Positions 1-8,999 of a stretch of DNA of 64,000 nt are shown one piece after another. Source of the DNA: Bacteroidota bacterium (lineage in GTDB: Bacteria; Bacteroidota; Bacteroidia; Chitinophagales; Saprospiraceae); the NCBI GenBank assembly GCA_024642665.1, contig JAHEAR010000011.1:26939-90938 (forward strand), read 5' to 3'. The number at the start of each line of letters is the position of its first letter. Within the stretch, counting starts at the first letter, position 1. Position numbers and translations under genes: made by a program. The notes beneath the pieces were generated by a model. That model worked only from the letters and a program-made list of their open reading frames with translations. It did no database searches and had not been told where the DNA came from.

Positions 1-977
1 ATGGATCGGGAAACATGAATAGTAGCATTTTCTTCGTTTCGAAGTACAGAATTTGTACCGGTCAGGATACCATATCGCCTGATGGAGTCTATTTTTATTT
101 CTCCATAGTTTACCATATAGCCTGACCCAAGAGAAAAAGCATCTGCAAACGTATTTTTTATATCTATCAATCCATAATTGACAATGGTATCGTTAAAAAT
201 AAATCCATACGAGGATATATTCTTTAGGATAAATACACCTTCTTCCATATTGAAAATATTTTTCATCTGGCATCCTTGCTGAGCATGATCAATTGGATTG
301 ACCATGGAAAAATATCCTTCATTGATCAATGTTCCTGAACCTCCAAAATCACCATCATAAAGATCAATGATGCCCCTGTTATGCAGTACGCCGTAAAATT
401 CAATATTGGAGGAATTTGACAATCCGCGGCTGACCGATATCTCCCCTCCAGGGGCATTGTATAAACTGGTGGCCGGATTAGAAGAAAAAATCCCAAACGC
501 CCCATCAAAACAAACAATGTCAATAAGGCCATAATTTTCCAGACTCGCCGAATCATCCTGCATTTCAATACCATTGCCCGGAATGGAATCAATTAATAGA
601 TTACCATAATTGATAAAATCTCCGTTGACCTGAATTCCTTTTCCGGTGGTTGCCAAAATAACCACCTTCCCGATGTTTTCAAACTGACCATCAATCCGTA
701 TCCCATAAGAGATTGGACTGTTAACAAATACAGTGTCGTAATTCATAAGGGCTCCGGTGGAGGTGATCCTGATACTTTCTACATACACCTGAATGCCTGC
801 CGGAATAGTGACGGTCCCGTCGGCAATCCACACTGCCTGAAGGGTATCCGGGATGCAGGCACAATCCCAATTGGCCGGTACATTCCAATCACCATCACCT
901 CCCACCCATTGGACGGTCTCCGCTTTGATCGCATGGAAGGTGAGGACTATAACAAGCGTAACTAATAAATATTTCAT
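1..977 (-). CDS. Secreted repeat (beta-helix-like) surface protein, 5' part only
   Basis: The frame is open from an ATG at 977 down to the window edge, about 325 codons, so the stop lies outside. The N-terminus is a clear signal peptide (MKYLLVTLVIVLTFHAIKA). It is followed by a WVGGDGDWNVPANWD segment of the kind that opens many Bacteroidota surface proteins. The rest is a run of short degenerate units with recurring NYG and Gly-Ile/Leu-x-Ile patterns (for example NYGLIDI, NYGEIKI, NYGNLLI), typical of right-handed beta-helix folds. Export is visible from the signal peptide. Use of the type IX system is only inferred, since the C-terminus is missing. The gene is divergent from the histidine kinase at 1332, and a palindrome (1048-1063) lies about 70 bp upstream of its start. 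The specific function is unknown. Confidence 0.75.
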   Translation of the reverse strand, partial: MKYLLVTLVIVLTFHAIKAETVQWVGGDGDWNVPANWDCACIPDTLQAVWIADGTVTIPAGIQVYVESIRITSTGALMNYDTVFVNSPISYGIRIDGQFENIGKVVILATTGKGIQVNGDFINYGNLLIDSIPGNGIEMQDDSASLENYGLIDIVCFDGAFGIFSSNPATSLYNAPGGEISVSRGLSNSSNIEFYGVLHNRGIIDLYDGDFGGSGTLINEGYFSMVNPIDHAQQGCQMKNIFNMEEGVFILKNISSYGFIFNDTIVNYGLIDIKNTFADAFSLGSGYMVNYGEIKIDSIRRYGILTGTNSVLRNEENATIHVSRS

Positions 978-1331
978 GGAAACTTCAGGTTGTAATGCTG
1001 CTTAAACACGATTTGCACAAAACAAAACCTTATTAAATACTTAAACATCACCCTTTCGGGTGAGGAATCCCGGCAGAAGAGTTCCTTTATTTGTCTTCCA
1101 GAAGCCAATTAATAGTCATTATGCACAACATGCCAGAGGCCAGCACCCGAGAGGCCAAAATAATCCCTCTCCCAAAAAATACCAGTGTGTCACCCCAAAT
1201 CCCTGATCAACCAGTGTCACAAGGAATTCTTCAGTTGCATACACTCCAATTTATTGACCAAATCCTTGATGAACACTTTAAGTGAAACGAGCCGACCAAT
1301 AACCCTTAACTTTATACATGAATCAATGTAT
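978..1331. other. Divergent intergenic region, 354 bp
   Basis: This gap separates the leftward secreted protein from the rightward histidine kinase. It contains the TCACCC-N4-GGGTGA palindrome at 1048-1063. A possible -7 element, TAACTTTA, sits at 1307-1314, just before the kinase start. A 64-codon frame at 1091-1285 shows no protein-like composition and is not called. Confidence 0.5.
1048..1063. promoter_or_regulatory. Palindromic operator-like site, copy 1 (TCACCC-N4-GGGTGA)
   Basis: TCACCC and GGGTGA arms of 6 bp surround a TTTC spacer. The site lies about 70 bp upstream of the leftward secreted protein. An almost identical site at 3606-3621 lies upstream of the next secreted protein, which favours a shared regulator over chance. 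It could alternatively be an RNA hairpin. Confidence 0.45.
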
Positions 1332-3584
1332 ATGAGGCTCGCTTCACTGTTTTTCTTCTTTCTGTATTCCTTTGTTTTATCGGCTAACCCGATAACTCCC
1401 GACTCGCTGCTTAAACTTTTGCAAAAAAATGAAATCGATAACGTAATCGGTCAGTTAACCATTTCCAAAAAGAATGGTCAGAAAATAAATGATCCTTCAT
1501 CAACCATCGTGTTAGAAAAGGAAGTCATTTTAATGTTAGCCTATGCTATGCAGGGAGACTCTTCGACGAGTTTGATATTGCGAGAGGAAATTCTGAATAA
1601 AAAATTATCCACAGTTCATGCACAAGACCTGATTCTATTTGTCTATTTAAGTGGTTATAAGTTTGTGACCAATCCTCACGTGTTTTTTCTCATCCAGCAA
1701 TTCGGTATTGATCTCTCTGTAAAATATAATGAACCACGTGCTCATTTTAGTTTTTTGCAACAGAAATTTACCATGTTACAGATGACCAGTCAGGTCAGCA
1801 ACTTACCGAATATTCTACTAGATATGCGTGCGTTGAGTATATCATCTGAGTACTTAACCTATCAAACGGATATGCACTACAGCCTTTACTTTTGTACCAT
1901 TCAAAATGATTCCTGCACATATTATTTTGAAAAGTATATGGCAGCCTCAAGTCATTGGCTCGGCAAACCAAATCCCTATTTTCTGAACGCAGAAGGATAT
2001 AGTCTTAAAAAGGATTCAAGTATCATGGCCGGAGTGATCACCGAATATGCAAAGTATTATAGCCATCAGGGGGACTTGAAACAGGCAGGAGAGTGGCTTA
2101 TACGTTCCCTACAGGTCATCCCGGATACGCCTACGATGGTTCTGCTTCAAGTCAGAAATCAACTAGCACTCGCTAATATCTATGCAGATTTGGTTAATCC
2201 ATTCAGAGCACTTTTATACCTTGAAAAAGCAATTGACTTATGTGAAACTAATAAATTAAGTCGCCTGCGAAACACCTTAGTTGCCTCAAGTTATGCCTAT
2301 GCGTTAATGGCAGATGGTCAATTTGAAAAAGCTGCAGTGGAGTTGCGAACAGCTTATTATGAATATCCAAGGAATTTAAATTGTCAGGATCCGAAAAAGG
2401 AGGCAATGCGTTTGGCGCTGAATGCTTCTTTCTTAAATGAATTTAAATTATGTGAATCCATGTTAGATACGGCGTCTCAAATCGACTGCCGGTCCTCTGT
2501 TGATATTCAGTTTTATCAAGCGATGGCACAAGGACGATTAGCAGCATACAAAGGTTCTTTTGTTCAAGCCCAGTCTAACTTGGAACGCGCCTCGCAGCAT
2601 GCAAAATCCACCAAATCCATGGGTTGGATTAAAGATGTTCTTTATCAGAAATATCTATGTTTCAAACATTTTGGAAAAACACAGGAGAGCATAGATGCGC
2701 TGGAGTCCTATACATATCTGAAAGATTCTCTGTACCGCTCCGGACAAGATGTGGCTTTGTTTGATATTGAGGCAGCGTATCAAAAAAGCATTCAGGATGA
2801 AACCATTGCCAGACTGGATGCTGAAAATGAGGCTTCTATGGTCATGCTTTCCGCACAAAAAAGAAGTCTGATGATTGCCTCGCTGGCGCTGGTAGCATTG
2901 CTCATATTTTTATTTCTAGTATGGCGTTTGTATAAAAAAGTCAAAATTACAAATGCCCAGTTATCCAAAGTGGTCGCAGAGAAAAACATCCTGCTCCGCG
3001 AAATTCATCATCGCGTAAAAAATAACCTTCAGGTCATTTCAAGTTTACTAAAACTACAATCAGGCTATATAAAAGATGATGCAGCTATTCAGGCCATTGC
3101 CGAAGGCCGGAGTCGCGTTCAATCCATGGCGCTTCTCCATCAGAATTTATACAAAGAGGACAACCTCAAAGGCGTCGATATGCAGGAATATTTTGACAAT
3201 CTCATTCAGGGACTATTCGATACGTATAATATTTCACCGGAGCGAATTCAGCTCCACAAAAATATTGAGGCGATTTCATTGGATGTCGATACAGTCGTTC
3301 CTCTTGGATTGATCACCAATGAGTTGATCAGCAATGCCTTAAAACATGCCTTTCCGGACAATATAGCCGGCAACCTTTATATCGCTCTTTTTGAACAATC
3401 CGGCAATTTGATATTGAAAGTGCGGGATGATGGAAATGGGATGACCACGCAATCCACAAAAGAGGGGTTTGGGAGCAAACTCATCCAATCGCTGAGTCAA
3501 AAACTGGAAGCCGATATCACAACGCGCTCAATGCAGGGTACAGAGATCACACTTACTATTCGTGAGTACCGAAAAGCAGCCTGA
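1332..3584 (+). CDS. Membrane sensor histidine kinase, TPR sensor plus HisKA_2/HATPase
   Basis: This 750-residue protein probably autophosphorylates on His and signals to a response regulator not encoded nearby. The ATG at 1332 is chosen because it begins a signal/anchor sequence ([18 protein letters not shown]); an ATG at 1326 would add two residues, and the longer open frame upstream has no protein-like character. Residues about 200-460 are TPR-like helices, followed by a short coiled coil and a membrane segment at about 514-534. A HisKA_2 dimerisation box follows, with [11 protein letters not shown] (His559/His560). The ATPase domain starts near 655, with N-box [13 protein letters not shown], then DDGNGM and GFGSKL. 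The layout matches Bacteroidota kinases with periplasmic TPR sensors. It lies between two genes for secreted proteins that share an upstream palindrome, which suggests but does not prove a regulatory link. Confidence 0.88.
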   Translation: MRLASLFFFFLYSFVLSANPITPDSLLKLLQKNEIDNVIGQLTISKKNGQKINDPSSTIVLEKEVILMLAYAMQGDSSTSLILREEILNKKLSTVHAQDLILFVYLSGYKFVTNPHVFFLIQQFGIDLSVKYNEPRAHFSFLQQKFTMLQMTSQVSNLPNILLDMRALSISSEYLTYQTDMHYSLYFCTIQNDSCTYYFEKYMAASSHWLGKPNPYFLNAEGYSLKKDSSIMAGVITEYAKYYSHQGDLKQAGEWLIRSLQVIPDTPTMVLLQVRNQLALANIYADLVNPFRALLYLEKAIDLCETNKLSRLRNTLVASSYAYALMADGQFEKAAVELRTAYYEYPRNLNCQDPKKEAMRLALNASFLNEFKLCESMLDTASQIDCRSSVDIQFYQAMAQGRLAAYKGSFVQAQSNLERASQHAKSTKSMGWIKDVLYQKYLCFKHFGKTQESIDALESYTYLKDSLYRSGQDVALFDIEAAYQKSIQDETIARLDAENEASMVMLSAQKRSLMIASLALVALLIFLFLVWRLYKKVKITNAQLSKVVAEKNILLREIHHRVKNNLQVISSLLKLQSGYIKDDAAIQAIAEGRSRVQSMALLHQNLYKEDNLKGVDMQEYFDNLIQGLFDTYNISPERIQLHKNIEAISLDVDTVVPLGLITNELISNALKHAFPDNIAGNLYIALFEQSGNLILKVRDDGNGMTTQSTKEGFGSKLIQSLSQKLEADITTRSMQGTEITLTIREYRKAA

Positions 3585-3605
3585 CAGGTATTTTTTTATG
3601 CATTA

Positions 3606-3621
3606 TCACCCTTTTGGGTGA
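3606..3621. promoter_or_regulatory. Palindromic operator-like site, copy 2 (TCACCC-N4-GGGTGA)
   Basis: TCACCCTTTTGGGTGA is centred about 60 bp upstream of the ATG at 3674. The arms extend to 7 bp (A/T at 3605/3622). The central TTG (3614-3616) lies 17 bp before a poor -7-like CTCATTTG (3634-3641), so a bound protein could cover the promoter. It closely matches the copy at 1048-1063. Confidence 0.5.
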
Positions 3622-3673
3622 TTAATCACAATTCTCATTTGTGGAATATTGTATCAGATTAAAACGCCTGCGT

Positions 3674-5683
3674 ATGAAAACTTTTTTTGCATTCTTATCT
3701 CTTGTCCTATCCACGACCCTGATCGCTCAGGAATTTGACAGAACTTATCCAACGATTGAACTGGGCGCCATCTCCTCTATCAATATACATGCAAGTGGTG
3801 TAGGATATGCCGCACAGGAATGTGGCACATTGCTCAAAACATTAGACAGCGGAATCACCTGGACGCAAATATTTCCGGACGTATCCGACGCGGCCTACCA
3901 GGGTTTTGTCACTTTTATTGATGATAACGATCCAAACAAAGTGGTCTATCATAGTCAGTATTCCCTCATGCTGTCTGATGATGGATTTGCCACTTCTCAA
4001 AATATTAAGCCTAACCCCATTTCCGGACTTATTCAGGAATTCATAGTATTGGCAAATGGAAATTTCGGGCTTTTAGCAGGGACATTTTTTTATTCTGATG
4101 ACGAAGGCGCAACATGGATGGAAACAGAAACACTCGATGTGGATGGTGTAGATATGATGGAATTGAACGGAGCTCTTTATATCGCCTACAGAGCTATACT
4201 GCGTTCTGTCGATAATGGAATCACATTTGATACAGTGTTTTATAACACAGATACCAAACGAAAATTTGTTTCATTAGATGGCAAACCAATTGTATCCTCA
4301 AGTGACAGGCTTTATACCAGTAATGATGGTGGTCTGAATTGGGTGGAAATACCGGCAGTTGAGTATTATGGCTATGCAGATAATCTGAATGCTTATAATG
4401 GCCGCCTGATCGCTAATACAAGCAACAGAATAAATTACAGCGATGATGGTGGCATCACCTGGACATCTGTCATAATGCCGGTCGGTATATACCGAACAAG
4501 TTCCATGTTTGTAAATAACATGGGTAAAATTTATATTGGGGGTGAAGCGAGCCAATTATATGTAACGGAAGATCCAAATACGCCTCTGGAAATTCTATTT
4601 GGCAATACGGAAGAACTCAATGGAGTGACCGGCCATAATGCAAAATTAGTAGCGACCGGGAATGGTGGTGTTCTGATGCGATCAGAAGACAATGGGATCA
4701 CGTGGACTAAAAATGTCATCACGGATCGAAACCTGGACCTCTGCGCTTATATCGGAAACAGATTATTTGTCCTTAATGACAATAACGAACTCCTTTTAGT
4801 AGCCGATGACAATTCTACGTCAGTGGTGCTCAGTCAAACCAATTACTTCCACAGTTTTGAAGCTTCGTCCGGTGGTCAGATCGCCTACTTAGGGGAAAGT
4901 AATGCCATCCAACGATCGGAAGATGGTGGTGATCATTGGATGGATATCTATACCCATCCTAGTGAAATCTCCCGTCTGCATTTATTTGATAGTGGTCTGA
5001 TTACGTTTCTTGATAGCTATGGGACAATTTATGGCAGCCAGGATAATGGTTCCTCCTGGCAAATCATTGTGGCCTCCCCTGATAGCAATGCACAATACCT
5101 GGATTATGTACTATTTGATGATATGAATTTTATGATTTTGTCCTTTTCACAATTATATACCACATCGGATGGAGGAGCAAATTGGGACGCAACATTCCGA
5201 CCTTATAATGGTCAGCGTTTGTATCGAATGGACAATACTTCCGCCCTTTGTCTTGGGGTGAATGGAGCCGATGGCTGGTTGTATAAAACTGATGACAAAG
5301 GAATTTCGATTCCTCAAATTGCTAAAACTTGCAGTACAACTTCGCGAGAGGCTTATTACAATAAAAACACGCAAACTTTTTGGACCGTTGGGGCAGGATT
5401 GGGAATACAAAAAAATGAGTTAATGATCAATGCGACCCATCCAACACCAAAAAATATTGCTACAACACAGGTTTATCCCAATCCAGGGCATGATATCCTC
5501 TATTTCAAAAATGATATTAATAATTCTTCTGTGATCTCTGTATACAATATGATGGGATCACAGGTATTATCATTCAGTGGAAATAATCAATTCATTGATA
5601 TTTCGAAATTGGTACCCGGACAATATCAAGTAGTCATACAAGAAGGGAGCGAAGTTATGGTCAGCAGATTTGTAAAACTATAA
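3674..5683 (+). CDS. Type IX-secreted BNR-repeat (Ycf48/sialidase-like propeller) protein
   Basis: Translation from the ATG at 3674 gives 669 residues starting with a signal peptide (MKTFFAFLSLVLSTTLIAQ); a start at 3641 would put 11 charged residues in front of it. The body carries repeated Asp-box motifs S-x-D-x-G-x-x-W (SDDGGITW, SEDNGITW, SEDGGDHW, SQDNGSSW, TSDGGANW), the signature of a BNR beta-propeller. The last ~80 residues are a type A T9SS sorting domain: VYPNPGHDILYF, a Gly/Ile-rich strand set and the ending VSRFVKL. The protein should cross the outer membrane and be attached to the cell surface or released. No sialidase catalytic residues were identified, so binding or an unknown function is more likely than hydrolysis. 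It is convergent with the gene at 5711. Confidence 0.85.
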   Translation: MKTFFAFLSLVLSTTLIAQEFDRTYPTIELGAISSINIHASGVGYAAQECGTLLKTLDSGITWTQIFPDVSDAAYQGFVTFIDDNDPNKVVYHSQYSLMLSDDGFATSQNIKPNPISGLIQEFIVLANGNFGLLAGTFFYSDDEGATWMETETLDVDGVDMMELNGALYIAYRAILRSVDNGITFDTVFYNTDTKRKFVSLDGKPIVSSSDRLYTSNDGGLNWVEIPAVEYYGYADNLNAYNGRLIANTSNRINYSDDGGITWTSVIMPVGIYRTSSMFVNNMGKIYIGGEASQLYVTEDPNTPLEILFGNTEELNGVTGHNAKLVATGNGGVLMRSEDNGITWTKNVITDRNLDLCAYIGNRLFVLNDNNELLLVADDNSTSVVLSQTNYFHSFEASSGGQIAYLGESNAIQRSEDGGDHWMDIYTHPSEISRLHLFDSGLITFLDSYGTIYGSQDNGSSWQIIVASPDSNAQYLDYVLFDDMNFMILSFSQLYTTSDGGANWDATFRPYNGQRLYRMDNTSALCLGVNGADGWLYKTDDKGISIPQIAKTCSTTSREAYYNKNTQTFWTVGAGLGIQKNELMINATHPTPKNIATTQVYPNPGHDILYFKNDINNSSVISVYNMMGSQVLSFSGNNQFIDISKLVPGQYQVVIQEGSEVMVSRFVKL

Positions 5684-5710
5684 CAGAGAACTATCACAGA
5701 AAAATAATGA

Positions 5711-6736
5711 TCAGGCTACCTGATGTGACTGTTTTACCAGTGGGGATACTTTTGCGCCGATCATTTCAATAGCTTTTGAGAGTTTCTCATGGGGTATACC
5801 GGCATCCATTTGAAACGTAAAGCGTGAAATTCCTCCAAGGGCTTCGCTATGGCGAAGGATCTTTTCAGCAATTTCTTCCGGGTCTCCTACCAGCAGGGCC
5901 CCAAGAGGTCCGTTCTGATCATCAAAACGACTTTTCGTTACAGGTGGAAACCCACGTTCTTTCCCAATGCGGGTAAACATCTCTGCGTAGCCGGGATAAT
6001 AATCCGCAATAGCTTCTTCCTTTGTTTTTGCAACATACCCCAGCGAATGCAGCCCCACCTTCAATTTCTCCGGTGCATGTCCGGCTGCTTCACCGGCTTT
6101 TCGATATAAATCAATAAGTGGTCTGAATCGATAGGTCTCTCCTCCAATAACCGCAACCATTAAAGGTAAGCCAAGTGTACCGGCACGAACAAAGGATGCC
6201 GGGGTGCCACCCACACCAATCCAGATTGGCAAACTATTTTGTGTCGGTCGAGGATATACCGGTTGATGATGAAGCGCAGGTCTGAATTTTCCGGACCAGT
6301 CTACAAATTCATTGTCGCGAATCCTTAATAAGAGATCTAGTTTTTCCGCAAAAAGAGCATCATAATCATTGAAGTCTAATCCAAATAATGGAAACGACTC
6401 AATAAATGATCCTCTTCCGGCAACAATTTCTGCTCGCCCATTTGAAATCAAATCCAAAGTGGCAAAATTTTGAAAAACTCTTACGGGATCCGCAGCACTC
6501 AGCACCGTCACTGCACTGGTAAGTCGTATTCTTTTCGTACGTGAAGCTGCAGCTGCAAGAATCATTGGGGAAGCTGAATCAAGGAATTCTTTACGGTAAT
6601 GCTCCCCTAGTCCAAAAACATCTAATCCAACCTGATCGGCCAGTTCAATACGCGAAAGCAACTCATTCATGGCTTGCGCAGTACTTTGATCACTCCTGGA
6701 TGGGGCTGCAGCAAAACTATCTATACCAATTTCCAT
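5711..6736 (-). CDS. LLM-class flavin-dependent oxidoreductase
   Basis: This 341-residue protein has the bacterial luciferase-like (LLM) TIM-barrel pattern. The N-terminal strand is MEIGIDSFAAAP, then LADQVGLDVFGLGEHYRKEF, RIRLTSAVTVLSAADPVRVFQ and a Gly-Arg-Ala-Glu-Ile segment. A central PIWIGVGGTPASF strand is typical of the phosphate/flavin site. Family members use reduced flavin to oxidise small organic substrates; the substrate cannot be read from the sequence. It reads toward the BNR gene and lies 141 bp downstream of the cytochrome P450 gene on the same strand, so the two could be co-transcribed and act on the same compound, which is inference. Length is normal for the family. Confidence 0.88.
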   Translation of the reverse strand: MEIGIDSFAAAPSRSDQSTAQAMNELLSRIELADQVGLDVFGLGEHYRKEFLDSASPMILAAAASRTKRIRLTSAVTVLSAADPVRVFQNFATLDLISNGRAEIVAGRGSFIESFPLFGLDFNDYDALFAEKLDLLLRIRDNEFVDWSGKFRPALHHQPVYPRPTQNSLPIWIGVGGTPASFVRAGTLGLPLMVAVIGGETYRFRPLIDLYRKAGEAAGHAPEKLKVGLHSLGYVAKTKEEAIADYYPGYAEMFTRIGKERGFPPVTKSRFDDQNGPLGALLVGDPEEIAEKILRHSEALGGISRFTFQMDAGIPHEKLSKAIEMIGAKVSPLVKQSHQVA

Positions 6737-6877
6737 TTGACAATAATTCTCCTTTGATCAATTCTCATTACTAAATTATCGAACTACTAACAATGAATAA
6801 ACTAAGAAGTTTACCAAAAATCGGCATAGGGAATTGGCTATCATTCAGGACTAATTCACATGATTAAGAACAGAACA

Positions 6878-8281
6878 TCACAGTGTACGCCTTGACAATC
6901 GGATATCAAATTTAGCAGGCATCATGGTAAACGCAAGGTTTTCCTGAATATCCCCGGCGGGAGTCACCAGTTCCAGTGAGAAATTTTTAGCCATCATGGA
7001 CAGAACGAGTTTCATCTCAAGGAGTGCCAGGTGCTTCCCGGGACACATGCGCGGTCCTGCACCAAAAGGCATTACAGCACTTATATGATGAACAGGGCAT
7101 TTACTGTTCTGACCGACAAGCCATCGATCAGGATTGAATCGTTTGCTTTCGGTAAAATTGTCGTCTTGCAATGCTCCTGCACGGGTCAGAACAATCATCT
7201 TAGCGCCCTTTTCAAAGCTATATCCTTCCATCTCAATATCTTCCAAAGGTTCTAACAACAAAAGCGGAGCTACTGATTTCAATCGCAATGCTTCATGAAT
7301 TACTGCTTCCGTATACGTCAGCAATTCATGCCTATCGTAAGAAGACAGGAATCCCTCAATACACAATACGCGATCAGCTTCCTCTTGCAACTTTTGCAGT
7401 ACCGATGGATGCTGACAAATCAAAATTAATGCCCAGGCCAATGAATGAGCCGTCGTATCCTCCCCTGCCAGCAGGAGTGTCAGCAGATTACCTTTAATCT
7501 CACGATCGGTAATCACTTCCTCTTCGTCGGAGGCAGCAATCAGGGCTTCAAGAATATCGTTTGGCTGTGCCTTAAGTTCAGGATTATCTTTTAGTCTTTG
7601 TCTGCCTGCTTTGATATACCCTTCAACATATTTTTCAATTTCATCAAAGGCTTTGTCATAAGCCTTGTCGTCTTTCGTCCGATAGATCTTATGCCAGGGA
7701 AGAGGATCATTGATTCGTTTGAAGATCATCGGAAATATTTTTTCCATATGCTCCTGAATCACTCCACCTTTTTGTTCCAGTGTATTCATTTCAAAACCAA
7801 ATGCAAGTGATGTAGTCACATCCACTGTAAACCGCATAAGATCGTCTTGGACCGGATATGCAAATTGATCCTCTGCTGCAGTATTCATCTTCTTGTGTAA
7901 GCGTTCAACAGACTTAAGGATAGAAGAAAAATATTGTTTCTGGTGTTTGATGTTTAGTCCTCTGTTAACGATTCTGCGATGGACCTTCCAGTCGTCACCT
8001 TCTGCGTTAAAGAGGCCATGAACGCCTTCCTGTTTAAGGATTTTGTCCATCTTCGCCATCCTTCTGAACTGATATGGACGGGATTTTAGAATCTGTTGTA
8101 TCATCTCCGGATGAGCCACAATGGTAAAATTGGCAGGACCTAGTTTTACTTTAAATACATTGCCATAATCTATTGCACATTGCTCTAAAAAGTGGTGCAA
8201 TCCGGATAACTTAAATTGGTGCAAATTGCCAATGAATGGTATGCCTTTGGGCCCCGGTAGCGCTTTATAGGTTATACTCAT
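6878..8281 (-). CDS. Cytochrome P450
   Basis: The 467-residue protein has the full set of P450 signatures. The I-helix oxygen-binding motif is LLLAGEDTTAHSLAW. The K-helix ExxR is in EALRLKS. The heme loop PFGAGPRMCPGKH carries the ligand Cys near residue 413. The N-terminus (ALPGPKGIPFIGNLHQF) is the proline-rich hinge of membrane or ex-membrane P450s, but no transmembrane anchor precedes it, so a soluble enzyme is expected. No ferredoxin or reductase gene is adjacent. A perfect 18-bp palindrome lies 137 bp upstream in the divergent region shared with ssb. The substrate is unknown; the family includes fatty-acid hydroxylases and secondary-metabolite enzymes. Confidence 0.95.
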   Translation of the reverse strand: MSITYKALPGPKGIPFIGNLHQFKLSGLHHFLEQCAIDYGNVFKVKLGPANFTIVAHPEMIQQILKSRPYQFRRMAKMDKILKQEGVHGLFNAEGDDWKVHRRIVNRGLNIKHQKQYFSSILKSVERLHKKMNTAAEDQFAYPVQDDLMRFTVDVTTSLAFGFEMNTLEQKGGVIQEHMEKIFPMIFKRINDPLPWHKIYRTKDDKAYDKAFDEIEKYVEGYIKAGRQRLKDNPELKAQPNDILEALIAASDEEEVITDREIKGNLLTLLLAGEDTTAHSLAWALILICQHPSVLQKLQEEADRVLCIEGFLSSYDRHELLTYTEAVIHEALRLKSVAPLLLLEPLEDIEMEGYSFEKGAKMIVLTRAGALQDDNFTESKRFNPDRWLVGQNSKCPVHHISAVMPFGAGPRMCPGKHLALLEMKLVLSMMAKNFSLELVTPAGDIQENLAFTMMPAKFDIRLSRRTL

Positions 8282-8417
8282 AGGTGTATTTATCCGCCTA
8301 AGATAACGACAAAAAAAAAGATGCTACAGAAATTGATGAATGCCTTAATTGAGAAAATAATCTAAGTGACTGATCAAAAAATAATTGGTTCTCCCCTGAA
8401 AAAAAAGTTAACAAACC

Positions 8418-8435
8418 AATACTTACGTAAGTATT
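8418..8435. promoter_or_regulatory. 18-bp perfect palindrome, TetR-type operator candidate
   Basis: AATACTTACGTAAGTATT reads identically on both strands. TACTTAC/GTAAGTA half-sites are typical of TetR/AcrR-family operators. It lies between the divergent P450 (start 8281) and ssb (start 8537). The P450 is the more likely target, since TetR regulators often control oxidative enzymes. No TetR gene is in the window. Confidence 0.5.
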
Positions 8436-8482
8436 CGTATACCAAACGGTTTCTGTTGCGCGATCACCCCATTTTTGATCCG

Positions 8483-8501
8483 TCCCTCAATGAAGGAGGG
8501 A
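8483..8501 (+). promoter_or_regulatory. Small hairpin upstream of ssb
   Basis: TCCCTC and GAGGGA arms flank a 7-nt loop, 35 bp before the ssb start codon. This could fold in the ssb leader mRNA. No known riboregulator is recognised. Confidence 0.25.
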
Positions 8502-8536
8502 ATCATTAAATACTTCACCATCAAAAACACAAAATC

Positions 8537-8881
8537 ATGTTTTCAACAGTTGACAACCGCGTCCAGCTCATCGGATTTCTTGGACAGGAAATCGAATTAA
8601 AAGAGTACGCAGAAGGTAAAAAAATGGCTCGTATGTCCATGGCTACCCATGAATATCAAAAGGGAGACGAAGGTAAAAGTGAAACGATCACCACCTGGCA
8701 CAATCTGGTCGCCTGGGGAAAAACCGCTGAAATCATGGGAAAGCTACTTAGCAAAGGGCAGCGATTGTACGTAGAAGGCAAGCTCGCCTACCGGGAATAC
8801 ACCGGTAATGATAATGTGAAAAAGAATTCGACCGAAATCATCATCTCCGAATTTAAAAAACTAGAATCAGCAGACAAATAG
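8537..8881 (+). CDS. ssb: Short single-stranded DNA-binding protein (SSB family)
   Basis: The 114 residues form one OB-fold of the bacterial SSB type: NRVQLIGFLGQEIELKEYAEGKKMARMSMAT, then ITTWHNLVAWGKTAEIM and KGQRLYVEGKLAYREY. These match the strands and W/F stacking positions of the family. Replicative SSBs carry a disordered tail ending in an acidic tip such as DDDLPF. This protein stops at FKKLESADK with no such tip, so it is probably a secondary SSB that binds DNA without recruiting the usual partners. It is transcribed alone, with a GCAA-loop hairpin directly after its stop. It might still be the only SSB of this organism, which the window cannot show. Confidence 0.9.
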   Translation: MFSTVDNRVQLIGFLGQEIELKEYAEGKKMARMSMATHEYQKGDEGKSETITTWHNLVAWGKTAEIMGKLLSKGQRLYVEGKLAYREYTGNDNVKKNSTEIIISEFKKLESADK

Positions 8882-8882
8882 A

Positions 8883-8907
8883 AGGAAGGGCCGCAAGGCC
8901 CATTCCT
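8883..8907 (+). terminator. GCAA-tetraloop hairpin after ssb
   Basis: The arms GGAAGGGCC and GGCCC-A-TTCC enclose a GCAA tetraloop, starting 2 bp after the ssb stop. The stem is strong (nine pairs with one bulged A), but the following sequence is only moderately T-rich. It is a plausible terminator or mRNA-stabilising stem. Confidence 0.5.
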
Positions 8908-8999
8908 GTATCTCTGTTTACGCTGCTTCTAATCACAGACTACTCAAAATCGGGTCTGCATCATTCTACACCAGACAGAAATTATCTATCTTGCGTCGC

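Noticed and set aside
1091-1285. 64-codon open frame upstream of the histidine kinase
   Set aside because: It overlaps the promoter region, has no recognisable domain and no promoter or ribosome-site support.
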